From positions 1,334,001-1,398,000 of the forward strand of contig NZ_JBBNAD010000005.1 in NCBI RefSeq assembly GCF_037996765.1: a DNA stretch of 64,000 nt, written 5' to 3'. This DNA is from Bdellovibrio sp. GT3 (GTDB lineage: Bacteria > Bdellovibrionota > Bdellovibrionia > Bdellovibrionales > Bdellovibrionaceae). The notes under the pieces are model-generated. The model saw nothing but the letters and a program-made list of their open reading frames with translations. It was not told the origin of the DNA and searched no databases. Positions within the stretch are counted from its first letter, which is position 1. Each line of letters starts with the position of its first letter. Below, piece after piece: positions 1 through 7,964 of this stretch. The position numbers and the translations under genes are program-made.

Positions 1-1
1 G

Positions 2-400
2 CGTATTTCTTGGTCGGAATACAAGTCCGTGCACCAGCGTATGCTAAGAATGCTGGCTCAGAATGGTGCCTGGATTGATGAGTGTGTGTGGTCTTCGTTT
101 ATTGAAAACGAAGCAGTGCCGGAAGGACGAACTTTCGCCAGTTTAAGAAAACCCCGGGCTGGTATGTTTCAAATTGTGAAAGAAAAGCTGAAAGTGGATA
201 TGCCAAAATCGTTGATGGTTGGAGACAGCGCAACGGATTTGATCGCGGCCTATTCCGCCGGGGTCGGACAGTGCTTTTTATTGAAGTCAGAGAAATTTGA
301 TCAAGAGCGCGAAACTTTGGAAAAGTTCCGCCTCGCAAATGCTGGATTTAAATATCAGGCCATATCTGAAGCTTCGGAGATATCTTTAGGGCGTTTGTAG
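2..400 (+). CDS. HAD-family phosphatase, GmhB/histidinol-phosphatase-like (5' end missing)
   Basis: This is the C-terminal part of a HAD-superfamily phosphatase. The frame is open to the left edge, so the true start lies outside the window. The visible part carries KPRAGMF followed about 20 residues later by MVGDSATDLIAAYSAGV, which match HAD motifs III (Lys) and IV (GDS.TD). The K-P-x-x-G-M spacing is typical of D-glycero-D-manno-heptose-1,7-bisphosphate phosphatase (GmhB) and related histidinol phosphatases. The nucleophile motif DxDxT would be upstream and cannot be seen. A role in LPS heptose supply is inferred from family resemblance and from the nearby sugar-nucleotide gene. The 3' end overlaps the convergent flippase-like gene by 46 bp. 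Confidence 0.75.
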   Translation, partial: RISWSEYKSVHQRMLRMLAQNGAWIDECVWSSFIENEAVPEGRTFASLRKPRAGMFQIVKEKLKVDMPKSLMVGDSATDLIAAYSAGVGQCFLLKSEKFDQERETLEKFRLANAGFKYQAISEASEISLGRL

Positions 401-1350
401 CGCATATAAAAGAAAGCTCCCAGCAAGCTCACCACGAATGAGCAGACTTGAAATGCCGTGATTGTCGTCGGACCCACGTCTGTGGATTTGCCAGTGTAAA
501 CGTTAAACAGGAAATAGAAAGCGGCCTGACCCACGCCAACTCCTGCCGGGGAAATGGGAATAGCCGTCGCCATAAAGCCCAAAGGTGCCACCAGGAAGTA
601 TGTTTTTGCTGGGATATCTGTAAAGCCCGAAGCGACTCCTACCATGTACAAAAATAAGATAGCCGTCGTTTGTGCGATCAAACTTAATACGATCACCTGG
701 ATGATTCGCGGCATATGATTGCCATAAAGGTGCAGGCTTTCGTAGATCTTCATGAACTTTTCAGAAAGTGGAAGCTTGTTGATGACGCGTTTTAGAAGCT
801 GGCGGTCATAGATTTTCGTTGAGAAAACCAAACCCAGTGCAACTGAAAAAACGACAAACAAAGCCACGATAAAATAAAACAAATTCAAAAGCGTCGAAAC
901 ATGGCTGACATGAGCGAAGTCATAAATCATCACCACCATCGCCAGTAAGATCATGGAATAGAGGCCCAGTACACGGTCGATCAACACGCTGGTGGCTGCA
1001 ACCACTTTGGTACCAGGGAATTCACGAGTAAAATAAAATGCCTTGATCACGTCGCCGCCGACACCGCCGGGCATGGCAAAATTAAAGAACTGACCAATCA
1101 AAGTAAGCTTAAACGAAGACCAGGCCTTTGCCGGAATACCCTGAGACTTTACCAGAACTCTCCAGCGTTCGCTGGCCAAGAAGAAGTTCACAAGAACGAT
1201 GCCCGCGGCAAGGGCCATGATGCCTGGATTTAAAAGATTTCTTAGGGCCGAGAAGTTCAGTTTACCTGATTGGACCAACCAATAAATAATACCGGCTGCG
1301 AACAGGATTTTTATTAACTGAGCTGCAATCTTCTTGGTCTTTTTAATCAT
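355..1350 (-). CDS. Flippase-like membrane protein (LPG_synthase_TM / UPF0104 family)
   Basis: A 331-residue polytopic inner-membrane protein with about seven to eight hydrophobic segments. It resembles the lysylphosphatidylglycerol synthase TM region / UPF0104 'flippase-like' family (TIGR00374). Family hallmarks visible are the early SERWRVLVKSQG stretch, the FFNFAMPGGVGGDVIKAF segment, and a late P-I-S-P-A-G-V-G-V-G-Q segment. Members are proposed to move or modify lipid-linked glycoconjugates, but substrate and mechanism are unknown here. I chose the ATG at 1350 (MIKKTKK) over the in-frame start three codons upstream. The gene is divergent from the mannose-nucleotide gene and overlaps the HAD phosphatase tail by 46 bp at its 3' end. 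Confidence 0.8.
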   Translation of the reverse strand: MIKKTKKIAAQLIKILFAAGIIYWLVQSGKLNFSALRNLLNPGIMALAAGIVLVNFFLASERWRVLVKSQGIPAKAWSSFKLTLIGQFFNFAMPGGVGGDVIKAFYFTREFPGTKVVAATSVLIDRVLGLYSMILLAMVVMIYDFAHVSHVSTLLNLFYFIVALFVVFSVALGLVFSTKIYDRQLLKRVINKLPLSEKFMKIYESLHLYGNHMPRIIQVIVLSLIAQTTAILFLYMVGVASGFTDIPAKTYFLVAPLGFMATAIPISPAGVGVGQAAFYFLFNVYTGKSTDVGPTTITAFQVCSFVVSLLGAFFYMRYKRPKDISEASDMA

Positions 1351-1490
1351 AGGTCCCATTCATACTGTAAAGATCTCTCAAACTCCACTTTAGATATAAA
1401 ATAACCTATGACAAGCTGGGCCATGCGGGGTAGGAAATACCCAGTTTTTAGCTCTGGTGTTAAGATGTTCCCCCAATGTTCGGAGGTTAT

Positions 1491-2867
1491 ATGATTCCTG
1501 TAGTATTATCTGGTGGAAGCGGCACGCGTTTGTGGCCGGTATCGCGTCAGCAAATGCCTAAACAGTTTTGCACCATTTTCGAGAAACCTTTGCAGACCAT
1601 GACTTTGGAAAGATGCCATAAAATGGGCACGCCATGGATTGTGACTTCAAAAGCTTTGCAGAATCTGACAGAGATCAATCTTCAAACAAATAAAATGAAC
1701 GACGTACAAGTGGTGTATGAGCCTTATGGCAAGAACACGGCTCCTGCGATTGCCGTTCTTTGTAAACTTTTGGACCTGAAAGGGCTGGGACAGGAGATCG
1801 TGGGGATTTTCCCATCGGATCACCTGATCTCCAAAGAGCAGGCCTTTTTGAAGGTCGTTGATTTTGCCGCGTCTGTCGCCAGCAACAACAAAGTTGTTAC
1901 CTTGGGCATTACGCCCTCCTATCCGGAAACGGGTTACGGCTATATTCAGACGAAAGCCGTCAGCCTGAAAGAAAAAGACGGCTTGAAGGCCTACTCCGTT
2001 GTGAAGTTTCATGAAAAGCCGGCGCTTGAAAAAGCCAAGGAGTTTTTGACTCAAGGAAGCTTCAGCTGGAATGCCGGGATCTTTGTATTCAAGGCTGCAC
2101 ATATGATTTCATTGTTTGAAAAATTGCAGCCGGAGTTGTGGGCGACAGTTTCTTCTTTGAAAGCTGACTCTTCCAATTTGGAAGAGATCTATGCGAATGT
2201 TCAAAGTATCTCCATTGACTACGCCATCATGGAAAAATTGAGTGGCGAGGAGCTGGCTTGTATTCCTTCGGAATTTGGCTGGAATGACGTGGGCTCTTGG
2301 GATGCCGTTGCGACTTTGCAAAAAGGGCAGGAAGTATTGAACGTCAAAGGGCACGGAAACTTTGTATTCGGTGATCCGGCCAAGAACTATTCGGCCATCG
2401 GCATTGATGATGTGATCGTGGTTGATACCAAGGATGCATTGATGCTGGTGAAAAAAGGCCAGTCTCAGGACGTGCGTTATGTTGTCGAGTCGTTGGCACA
2501 GCAAAAATCCAGCTTGGTTAAAGAGCATGTCTATGAATATCGTCCATGGGGATATTTTGAGATTTTGAAGGATACGGAATTCTTTAAATCAAAAGTAATT
2601 CGCGTGAATCCACACTCTCAGTTGTCTTTGCAAAGCCATGCGAAGCGTGAGGAGCATTGGACCATCACCCGTGGTACGGGCGAAGTGGTCTTGAATGATC
2701 AGGTGATTCCTGTGAAAGCTGGCTCCCACGTGCATATCCCATTGGGCGCGAAACATCGCATGCGCAACAACTCTGACGAAATGTTGGAATTCGTTGAAGT
2801 TCAGCTTGGCAGCTATTTCGGCGAGGATGATATCGTTCGCTATCAGGACGATTACCAAAGAAAGTAA
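1491..2867 (+). CDS. manC: Mannose-1-phosphate guanylyltransferase / mannose-6-phosphate isomerase (bifunctional)
   Basis: The enzyme makes GDP-mannose from mannose-1-phosphate and GTP, and its C-terminal cupin interconverts mannose-6-phosphate and fructose-6-phosphate. Residues 1-25 hold the nucleotidyltransferase signature SGGSGTRLWPVSR followed by PKQF. The central region has FPSDH and the FHEKP segment. The C-terminus from about 350 is the type II PMI cupin, starting RPWGYFEIL and including the QLSLQSHAKREEHW metal-site region. Length (458 residues) fits the bifunctional AlgA/ManC/CpsB class. The ATG at 1491 is chosen because GGAGG lies at 1481-1485; an upstream in-frame ATG at 1476 would put this Shine-Dalgarno inside the coding region. 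The product feeds mannose or fucose/rhamnose-type surface polysaccharide synthesis. Confidence 0.93.
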   Translation: MIPVVLSGGSGTRLWPVSRQQMPKQFCTIFEKPLQTMTLERCHKMGTPWIVTSKALQNLTEINLQTNKMNDVQVVYEPYGKNTAPAIAVLCKLLDLKGLGQEIVGIFPSDHLISKEQAFLKVVDFAASVASNNKVVTLGITPSYPETGYGYIQTKAVSLKEKDGLKAYSVVKFHEKPALEKAKEFLTQGSFSWNAGIFVFKAAHMISLFEKLQPELWATVSSLKADSSNLEEIYANVQSISIDYAIMEKLSGEELACIPSEFGWNDVGSWDAVATLQKGQEVLNVKGHGNFVFGDPAKNYSAIGIDDVIVVDTKDALMLVKKGQSQDVRYVVESLAQQKSSLVKEHVYEYRPWGYFEILKDTEFFKSKVIRVNPHSQLSLQSHAKREEHWTITRGTGEVVLNDQVIPVKAGSHVHIPLGAKHRMRNNSDEMLEFVEVQLGSYFGEDDIVRYQDDYQRK

Positions 2868-2890
2868 CATGCTGTCCGCAATTGTCTTCA

Positions 2891-2914
2891 AAGCCCACCT
2901 CGAGTGGGCTTTTT
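2891..2914 (+). terminator. Intrinsic terminator after manC
   Basis: AGCCCAC (2891-2897), loop CTCGA, GTGGGCT (2903-2909), then a run of T. It lies 24 bases after the manC stop and ends that transcript before the HTTM operon. Confidence 0.85.
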
Positions 2915-3015
2915 CATTTGTACTAACTTAATTGTAACAGATATTTCAAGATTGCCATTTGCCCATGAAGCTCCCGCCCAAGTACCTTCCCTATGCTAAA
3001 AAGCAAGGGGGCAAT

Positions 3016-3603
3016 ATGGCGCGGTACTTTGAACGGGTGAAGCTCGCAGGCATTTCCGTTTTCATAGCATTTAATTTGATGATCATAATGACGGCCTCAT
3101 TCCCGGATCGCAGTGAGCTGGGGCGTTTGATATTGCGCAACTTTGGCTATTACATTGATGTGGTGGGCTTGGAGCAGCCATGGAGTATGTTTGCCCCGAA
3201 TCCGATGTCATTAAACTCATACATCGAAGTCGAAATCCTTTTCAAAGATAAGAGCACTGAAAAGTGGTCTTTGCCACGACCGACGCAAATGGCGGGCGCT
3301 TCCAAAGTGATTGGTGGAGACCGTTATCGCAAGTTTACCCAGGAATACCTGATGCCCGAGAAGAATGAGGAAATCTGGTTCGATGTGGCTCGCTATGTGA
3401 CCCGCAATGTGAATCAAATTGAATCTCAGGGTAGAAAAAGAGAAATCGAAAAACTGCAGTTCTATCGTTACTACAATTACGTAAAGGCTCCGACTGAGGT
3501 ATTCGTTCGTCACGGCGAACTGAGTGGCGAATATAAGCGTGAGCGCGTGTTCTTCTTCCATCCGGCCAACAAGGAAAAATATGAAATCAGTCACAATAAT
3601 TAA
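3016..3603 (+). CDS. HTTM-partner membrane-anchored protein of unknown function
   Basis: A protein of 195 residues with one hydrophobic segment near the N-terminus (about residues 12-32) and a soluble domain that should lie outside the membrane. The motif LEQPWSMFAPNP about 50 residues in is characteristic of small proteins encoded beside HTTM-domain proteins; the function is not known to me. I chose ATG 3016 because AAGGGGG sits at 3005-3011. A longer version from 2965 is possible. The last 23 bp overlap the start of the HTTM gene in another frame, so the two are probably translationally coupled and may form a complex. Confidence 0.7.
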   Translation: MARYFERVKLAGISVFIAFNLMIIMTASFPDRSELGRLILRNFGYYIDVVGLEQPWSMFAPNPMSLNSYIEVEILFKDKSTEKWSLPRPTQMAGASKVIGGDRYRKFTQEYLMPEKNEEIWFDVARYVTRNVNQIESQGRKREIEKLQFYRYYNYVKAPTEVFVRHGELSGEYKRERVFFFHPANKEKYEISHNN

Positions 3604-4522
3604 AGCAGTTTGGGATTTCTTTTTTAAACCTCAACCCGTTAATCACATTGGTCTGATGCGTGTGCTGTTTGGTCTTATTCTGATTTTTAATTGGTATATG
3701 ATCTGGAGCTATCTTGATGTTTTCTGGGGAGTGGACGGTTTGGTCACGCTTAAAACTTCGATAGAGTATGGTTCTTCCTTGCGATTTAGTCTGTTTGATT
3801 TGATGCCAAATGATCCGCGTGTTCCGGCCTTGTTGGCGATTGTGAATCTAATGGCAGCTATAGGTGTGACGTTGGGTTTGTTCACCAGAACTTCAATGGT
3901 GGTGGCGTTCGTGACTTTACTGTCATTCCAGAACAGAAATGATTTTATCCTGAACAGTGGCGATATTGTTTTAAGAAACATTTTATTTTTTATGATGTTC
4001 TCTGCTGCCGGTAAGGCGTACTCATTGGACCAATGGATTAAGAGCTTGCGTCATGGTAAGTGGAAAGTTCCAGTGATGGAGCGTCCTTGGGCCGTCCGGC
4101 TTATTCAAATCCAGTTTTGCGTGATTTACGTGGCGACTGTTTTGTTTAAAATCAAAGGTAATAGTTGGGTTGATGGCACTGCTATTTACATTGCAACCCG
4201 TCTGGATGAATTTGTTCGTTATCCTGTTCCTTTGCTAAACAGCCTGGCTGTGATCAAGGTCATGACTTGGTCAACATTAGTGGTTGAGTTTGCCATGGGC
4301 ACGCTGGTTTGGTTTAAGGATTTGCGTTACTGGATACTGTTAGCTGGCATAGGCCTTCATCTTGGAATTGAAGTAGTGATGAGTATTCCCATGTTCGAGT
4401 GGGTGATGATTGCGGCCATGCTGTCTTTAGTTGACCCCTATGATTTTGTAAAATTTGAGAACGCCGGTAAAGCATGGCTTATGAAATACCGTTATCGTTT
4501 CAATAAGATGCGAACCGCATAA
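3581..4522 (+). CDS. HTTM-domain integral membrane protein (vitamin K-dependent gamma-carboxylase-like)
   Basis: A 313-residue multi-spanning protein (about six to seven hydrophobic segments) resembling the HTTM domain, which includes the membrane part of vitamin K-dependent gamma-carboxylases. The N-terminal GLMRVLFGLILIFNW segment, the R-x-S-L-F-D turn and the LIQIQFCVIYVATVLFKIKG...W..G region are family-like. Bacterial members are mostly uncharacterised and carboxylase activity cannot be assumed. The start at 3581 has AAGGA at 3571-3575 and lies inside the 3' end of the upstream partner gene. A strong terminator follows, so this is a two-gene operon. Confidence 0.78.
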   Translation: MKSVTIIKAVWDFFFKPQPVNHIGLMRVLFGLILIFNWYMIWSYLDVFWGVDGLVTLKTSIEYGSSLRFSLFDLMPNDPRVPALLAIVNLMAAIGVTLGLFTRTSMVVAFVTLLSFQNRNDFILNSGDIVLRNILFFMMFSAAGKAYSLDQWIKSLRHGKWKVPVMERPWAVRLIQIQFCVIYVATVLFKIKGNSWVDGTAIYIATRLDEFVRYPVPLLNSLAVIKVMTWSTLVVEFAMGTLVWFKDLRYWILLAGIGLHLGIEVVMSIPMFEWVMIAAMLSLVDPYDFVKFENAGKAWLMKYRYRFNKMRTA

Positions 4523-4556
4523 ATTAATAAATATTTATCGACTAATTAGACTTAAA

Positions 4557-4588
4557 GCCGTGCGCAGCAAAGCGCACGGCTTTTTTTT
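4557..4588 (+). terminator. Strong intrinsic terminator of the HTTM operon
   Basis: A perfect nine-base stem GCCGTGCGC (4557-4565), loop AGCAAA, GCGCACGGC (4572-4580), followed by eight T residues (4581-4588). It separates the HTTM operon from the collagen-like gene. Confidence 0.95.
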
Positions 4589-4816
4589 GGTTGAATTTCG
4601 ACTCACTAACATTCAAGCAATTTATTAAATCATGGAAAATTACAATTGTTTCCATGGCATTTGCCTTTGCCTCCAAATAACTTTTTGTGAAATTTCATGG
4701 ATTGCCGCGAACTGCTTCAGAATGCGTTGGAAACTTATCGTAATTTTGACAGCAATGTTTGTGGGCGTCTGTGAGGTTGCGGAGAACTACGGAGAGAAAA
4801 CACAATTGGAGGAAAG
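4589..4816 (+). promoter_or_regulatory. Leader/promoter region of the collagen-like gene with an 8-bp dyad
   Basis: A non-coding stretch between the HTTM terminator and the collagen-like gene. It holds a perfect inverted repeat, CATGGAAA (4631-4638) and TTTCCATG (4649-4656), separated by 10 bp. No clear -35/-10 pair could be assigned. A 62-codon frame (4632-4820) runs through it and ends in an ATGA overlap with the downstream start. It has no good ribosome site and looks like chance, but a short leader peptide from the ATG at 4722 cannot be excluded. The collagen-gene ribosome binding site GGAGGA is at 4808-4813. Confidence 0.45.
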
Positions 4817-7800
4817 ATGAGATCGCGTAAGAAGATCGTTCTTGCTGCGGGTATCTCGTTACTGGCAAATCCGACTTGGGCACAAATGGCGCAGCTACAA
4901 GCTCCGCCAAGACTTGCCGACAAAGTGACGGAACAGTTGCCAAGCGAGAATGAAAAACCCAAGAGCGGCGCAGAGGCTGACGATGTTGTTGCCATCACAC
5001 CGGATGGTAAGATTCGTATTGGCGTAAAACAAAAAGAGAAAATTGAAAATGGTGGATTCGTCAAAGACGGGTTGCCGAAAAAGTTTGTTGGTCCTTCGAG
5101 TGGCGGCTCAAAGGGATCAGAACGCGGTGGATTTGATTCAAAAGGAAATAACGGATCCAAGGGCTCCACATTTGGTGGTGGCGACAAAGGCTCCAACTAC
5201 GGTGGTCATGATTCAAAGGGATCAGAGCGCGGTGGATTTGATTCGAAAGGGAATAACGGATCCAAAGGTTCCACTTTCGGTGGTCACGATTCAAAAGGCA
5301 ACAATGGATCAAAAGGTGATCGTGGTGAGTATGGCGGCTTCGATTCCAAAGGATCAAAAGGCGAACACGGTGAACGTGGCGGATTCGATTCGAAGGGCTC
5401 CAAAGGCAGTTACGGCGACAAAGGTGAACGTGGGGAACACGGAAACTTTGGCGAAAAGGGCGAGCGTGGTCACAAGGGCGATCACGGAGATCGCGGTGAG
5501 CGTGGAGAAAAAGGTCATTATGGCGACAAAGGTGAACGTGGAGAACACGGAAACTTTGGCGATAAAGGCGAGCGTGGTCACAAGGGTGATCATGGAGAAC
5601 GCGGAGAACGCGGCGAAAAAGGTGAACGTGGTCATAAAGGTGATCATGGTGAGCGTAGCGAGCGCGGAGAACGTGGTGAAAAAGGTGAATATGGCCACAA
5701 AGGTGATCGCGGAGAGCGTGGAGAACGCGGTGAGAAGGGTGAGCATGGTCACAAGGGTGATCGCGGCGAAAAAGGTGAGCATGGTCATAAAGGCGATCAT
5801 GGTGAGCGTGGAACGAAAGGTAGCCACGGCACTTCTTCCTCTTACGGAACGTCGTCCTCGTATGGAACATCTTCCACGTATGGTACGACATCCACGAATG
5901 GCACAGTTTCAACATCGACTAATGGAACTGTTTCCACGTCGACTAACGGAACCGTTTCAACTTCCTCCACTGGAAATCCTGACACGACGACTGCAACTTC
6001 AACCAGCAGCAGTTCATCATCGTCATCCTCTTCCAGCTCAACTGAGAGCACTTCGACTAGCGAAAGCAGTTCAAGCTCAAGCTCCAGTTCAACGGGCGGA
6101 AAGGAAAAAAAGAACAGATTCAAAGCCAAACTTGAACCATTGTTCCACTTGGCATTCGACTTCGGTTCTTACATCGTAAACTTGACGCCTCATGAAATTC
6201 CGCAACCGGCGGCTGTGGGCGTGGTCTATGATCTTCCTTCTCAACAAACGTTGAAAACGGGCGACTATCGTGATGGTTTCCAAAAAACTGTTTACGGCAG
6301 CATCGAAGTCGGTATCGGAGCGCAGGTTAAATTCTGGTTCGATAACGCAACGGGATTGTTGGATTACTTCTGGGGATACGTGGGCGTATTGCCGATCGTT
6401 GGTAAACAAACATCGTCAACTCGCTACGCAAGCACACTGGCAAAAGCTCAATCATTGGGTGGCCGCTGGTCAGTGCCAAAAAATGCGACTGACTTGAATA
6501 CCTGGGATGCCGGCGACAGCATCACTTACGTCAGCTATGGTGGAGTGATCTTCCTGGCAAACGCAGGTTTCGGTCCTGTCGGAATTGGAACAGCGAAATT
6601 GGCGCGTGGTTCCTGGGAAACTTACGTTGAAAAAGTCGGCGACAATATGGCCTACGTGAAAATGACAAGCGGTAAACTTGATAACTTGTCCATCTTTACG
6701 AGTGTGTCGATCATGTCGATCGGTAAGAACTACTTCAATGCAGCGGATGACGGATTCTCGTACTTGTTTGATTTAAGTACAGAAACCGGACGCAAAGCGT
6801 ATGAAGATATGATTCGCGGTAACTCGTACGCTGCAGAACAATTTGCAACGAACAAGCCTGCAAATCTGGTTGAAATGCCGCCTGTAACGAAGGTACTGAC
6901 ATTCAGAACAGTTTCAACTGGAACAACTGTCAGCAAAGCTTTTGCGATCCCGATTATCTGGGACCGCGTGTTCAGCAAAGGACGAGTTCAGTCGTTCACG
7001 ACTTCGGACTTGCATGTTGAGCGCAATACGGCGCGCGTTCACTATGGTATTTACAATGAATCCGATGATTCTCGTTTCTGGTTCAAACACAGAGAAGAGG
7101 ACTTCATGTTCACGGGCGCGAAATACACGCTTGAGAACTGGGATAACAAAGAAACCAACACGGGAATGTTCGGTACTTACAGCTTTGCGTTCAGACATGA
7201 AGCAAGCAATGATGACCGTCTAAGAAAAGGCATTAAAGAGCTGGTTCGTAAAACGGGTCTGAAGCGTTTGATGATCAATATCCCGGACAATGCGGCTTTG
7301 GGCTACACAGGCGTGGAGTTCAATGCAAAATTGGGCGAGGAAAACACTGTTCGTCTGATGACTGCAGCACAACGTTTGACCGAAGATCAGTTCACGGCGC
7401 GAGGCTTGGCTTTGCATGAGCAATACTTCAATCGCGGGGGCGATCCTTGGGATGTTTGTAAGTTTGCTGGCTGCCAAATGAAGCAACGTAAGATGACTAT
7501 TTCCGGTATGTCGAAAATGTGGCGATCGCTTCGTGCGATGAGTGCCAACATGACGGGCAATCCGAAAGCATTCGCACTGGCATACGGGCAGTTTGGTGAG
7601 GGTATGGCAACAAATCCATTCACATATCAATCTGCGATCGCGATGGCTGGTTCTGGCGTTCTACTTGAATACTTGGTTGAGGGTACAAGAATTTCAATGT
7701 ACCACAAACAATGGGTCACTGATTCTGATGGTGCCTGGGTTCCATCGGACAAATTGCCGGATTCAGATATGATTCCGAAGTTTGATCCAAGAACTCGTCA

Positions 7801-7894
7801 TTCTAAGATCCGCGGTATCGTAATTGGAAATAATCCTGGGGATGTTATGCCCGGGGATAATATTCCACTAATGCAACCGGTGGCTTACCAATAG
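4817..7894 (+). CDS. Large secreted collagen-like protein with Gly-X-Y repeats and C-terminal globular domain
   Basis: A 1025-residue protein. Residues 1-22 form a signal peptide (cleavage expected after PTWA). Residues about 23-93 are a linker. Residues about 94-342 (5100-5840) are collagen-type Gly-X-Y triplets, at first GSKGS/GGFDSKG units, then highly charged units such as GERGEKGEHGHKGDHG. One triplet breaks the pattern (GERSERGER, near 5650). There is no proline in the triplet region, so stability would have to come from Lys/Arg-Gly-Glu/Asp pairing. Next come three SSSYGT-like and three TNGTVSTS-like repeats and a Ser/Thr-rich tract (to about 6100). A domain of about 590 residues of unknown fold follows. 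The arrangement suggests a trimeric fibrous stalk with a large head, exported to the surface or medium. Confidence 0.85.
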   Translation: MRSRKKIVLAAGISLLANPTWAQMAQLQAPPRLADKVTEQLPSENEKPKSGAEADDVVAITPDGKIRIGVKQKEKIENGGFVKDGLPKKFVGPSSGGSKGSERGGFDSKGNNGSKGSTFGGGDKGSNYGGHDSKGSERGGFDSKGNNGSKGSTFGGHDSKGNNGSKGDRGEYGGFDSKGSKGEHGERGGFDSKGSKGSYGDKGERGEHGNFGEKGERGHKGDHGDRGERGEKGHYGDKGERGEHGNFGDKGERGHKGDHGERGERGEKGERGHKGDHGERSERGERGEKGEYGHKGDRGERGERGEKGEHGHKGDRGEKGEHGHKGDHGERGTKGSHGTSSSYGTSSSYGTSSTYGTTSTNGTVSTSTNGTVSTSTNGTVSTSSTGNPDTTTATSTSSSSSSSSSSSSTESTSTSESSSSSSSSSTGGKEKKNRFKAKLEPLFHLAFDFGSYIVNLTPHEIPQPAAVGVVYDLPSQQTLKTGDYRDGFQKTVYGSIEVGIGAQVKFWFDNATGLLDYFWGYVGVLPIVGKQTSSTRYASTLAKAQSLGGRWSVPKNATDLNTWDAGDSITYVSYGGVIFLANAGFGPVGIGTAKLARGSWETYVEKVGDNMAYVKMTSGKLDNLSIFTSVSIMSIGKNYFNAADDGFSYLFDLSTETGRKAYEDMIRGNSYAAEQFATNKPANLVEMPPVTKVLTFRTVSTGTTVSKAFAIPIIWDRVFSKGRVQSFTTSDLHVERNTARVHYGIYNESDDSRFWFKHREEDFMFTGAKYTLENWDNKETNTGMFGTYSFAFRHEASNDDRLRKGIKELVRKTGLKRLMINIPDNAALGYTGVEFNAKLGEENTVRLMTAAQRLTEDQFTARGLALHEQYFNRGGDPWDVCKFAGCQMKQRKMTISGMSKMWRSLRAMSANMTGNPKAFALAYGQFGEGMATNPFTYQSAIAMAGSGVLLEYLVEGTRISMYHKQWVTDSDGAWVPSDKLPDSDMIPKFDPRTRHSKIRGIVIGNNPGDVMPGDNIPLMQPVAYQ
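5100..5963 (+). repeat. Tandem short coding repeats (collagen triplets, then SYGT and TNGTVSTS units)
   Basis: In-frame nine-base periodic repeats coding Gly-X-Y make up 5100-5840, with higher-order duplications. For example, the block running from GACAAAGGTGAACGTGG to CACAAGGG occurs around 5420-5470 and again around 5520-5590. Three 18-base SSSYGT-type and three 24-base TNGTVSTS-type units follow at 5831-5963. Such tracts are prone to slippage and length variation between strains. Confidence 0.85.
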
Positions 7895-7919
7895 TAGGCT
7901 CAGTTCCAAAATGCAAAAA

Positions 7920-7952
7920 GGCCGTTGAGTTATCAACGGCCTTTTTTATTTT
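7920..7952. terminator. Bidirectional terminator between collagen-like gene and acyl-CoA dehydrogenase
   Basis: GGCCGTTGA (7920-7928), loop GTTA, TCAACGGCC (7933-7941), flanked by AAAAA on the left and TTTTTT on the right. It can end both convergent transcripts. Confidence 0.93.
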
Positions 7953-7964
7953 ATCGATTTGAAT

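Noticed and set aside
4632-4820. 62-codon frame upstream of the collagen-like gene, ending in an ATGA overlap
   Set aside because: No ribosome site, and its product (rich in Cys, Phe and Ile) is not convincing. The overlap is suggestive, but I treat it as leader sequence.
5061-5915. Long minus-strand and alternate-frame open frames opposite the collagen repeats (up to 284 codons)
   Set aside because: They arise from the nine-base repeat: a periodic sequence without stops on one frame is often open on others. Their products are low-complexity His/Arg/Leu or Thr/Phe strings and have no ribosome sites.
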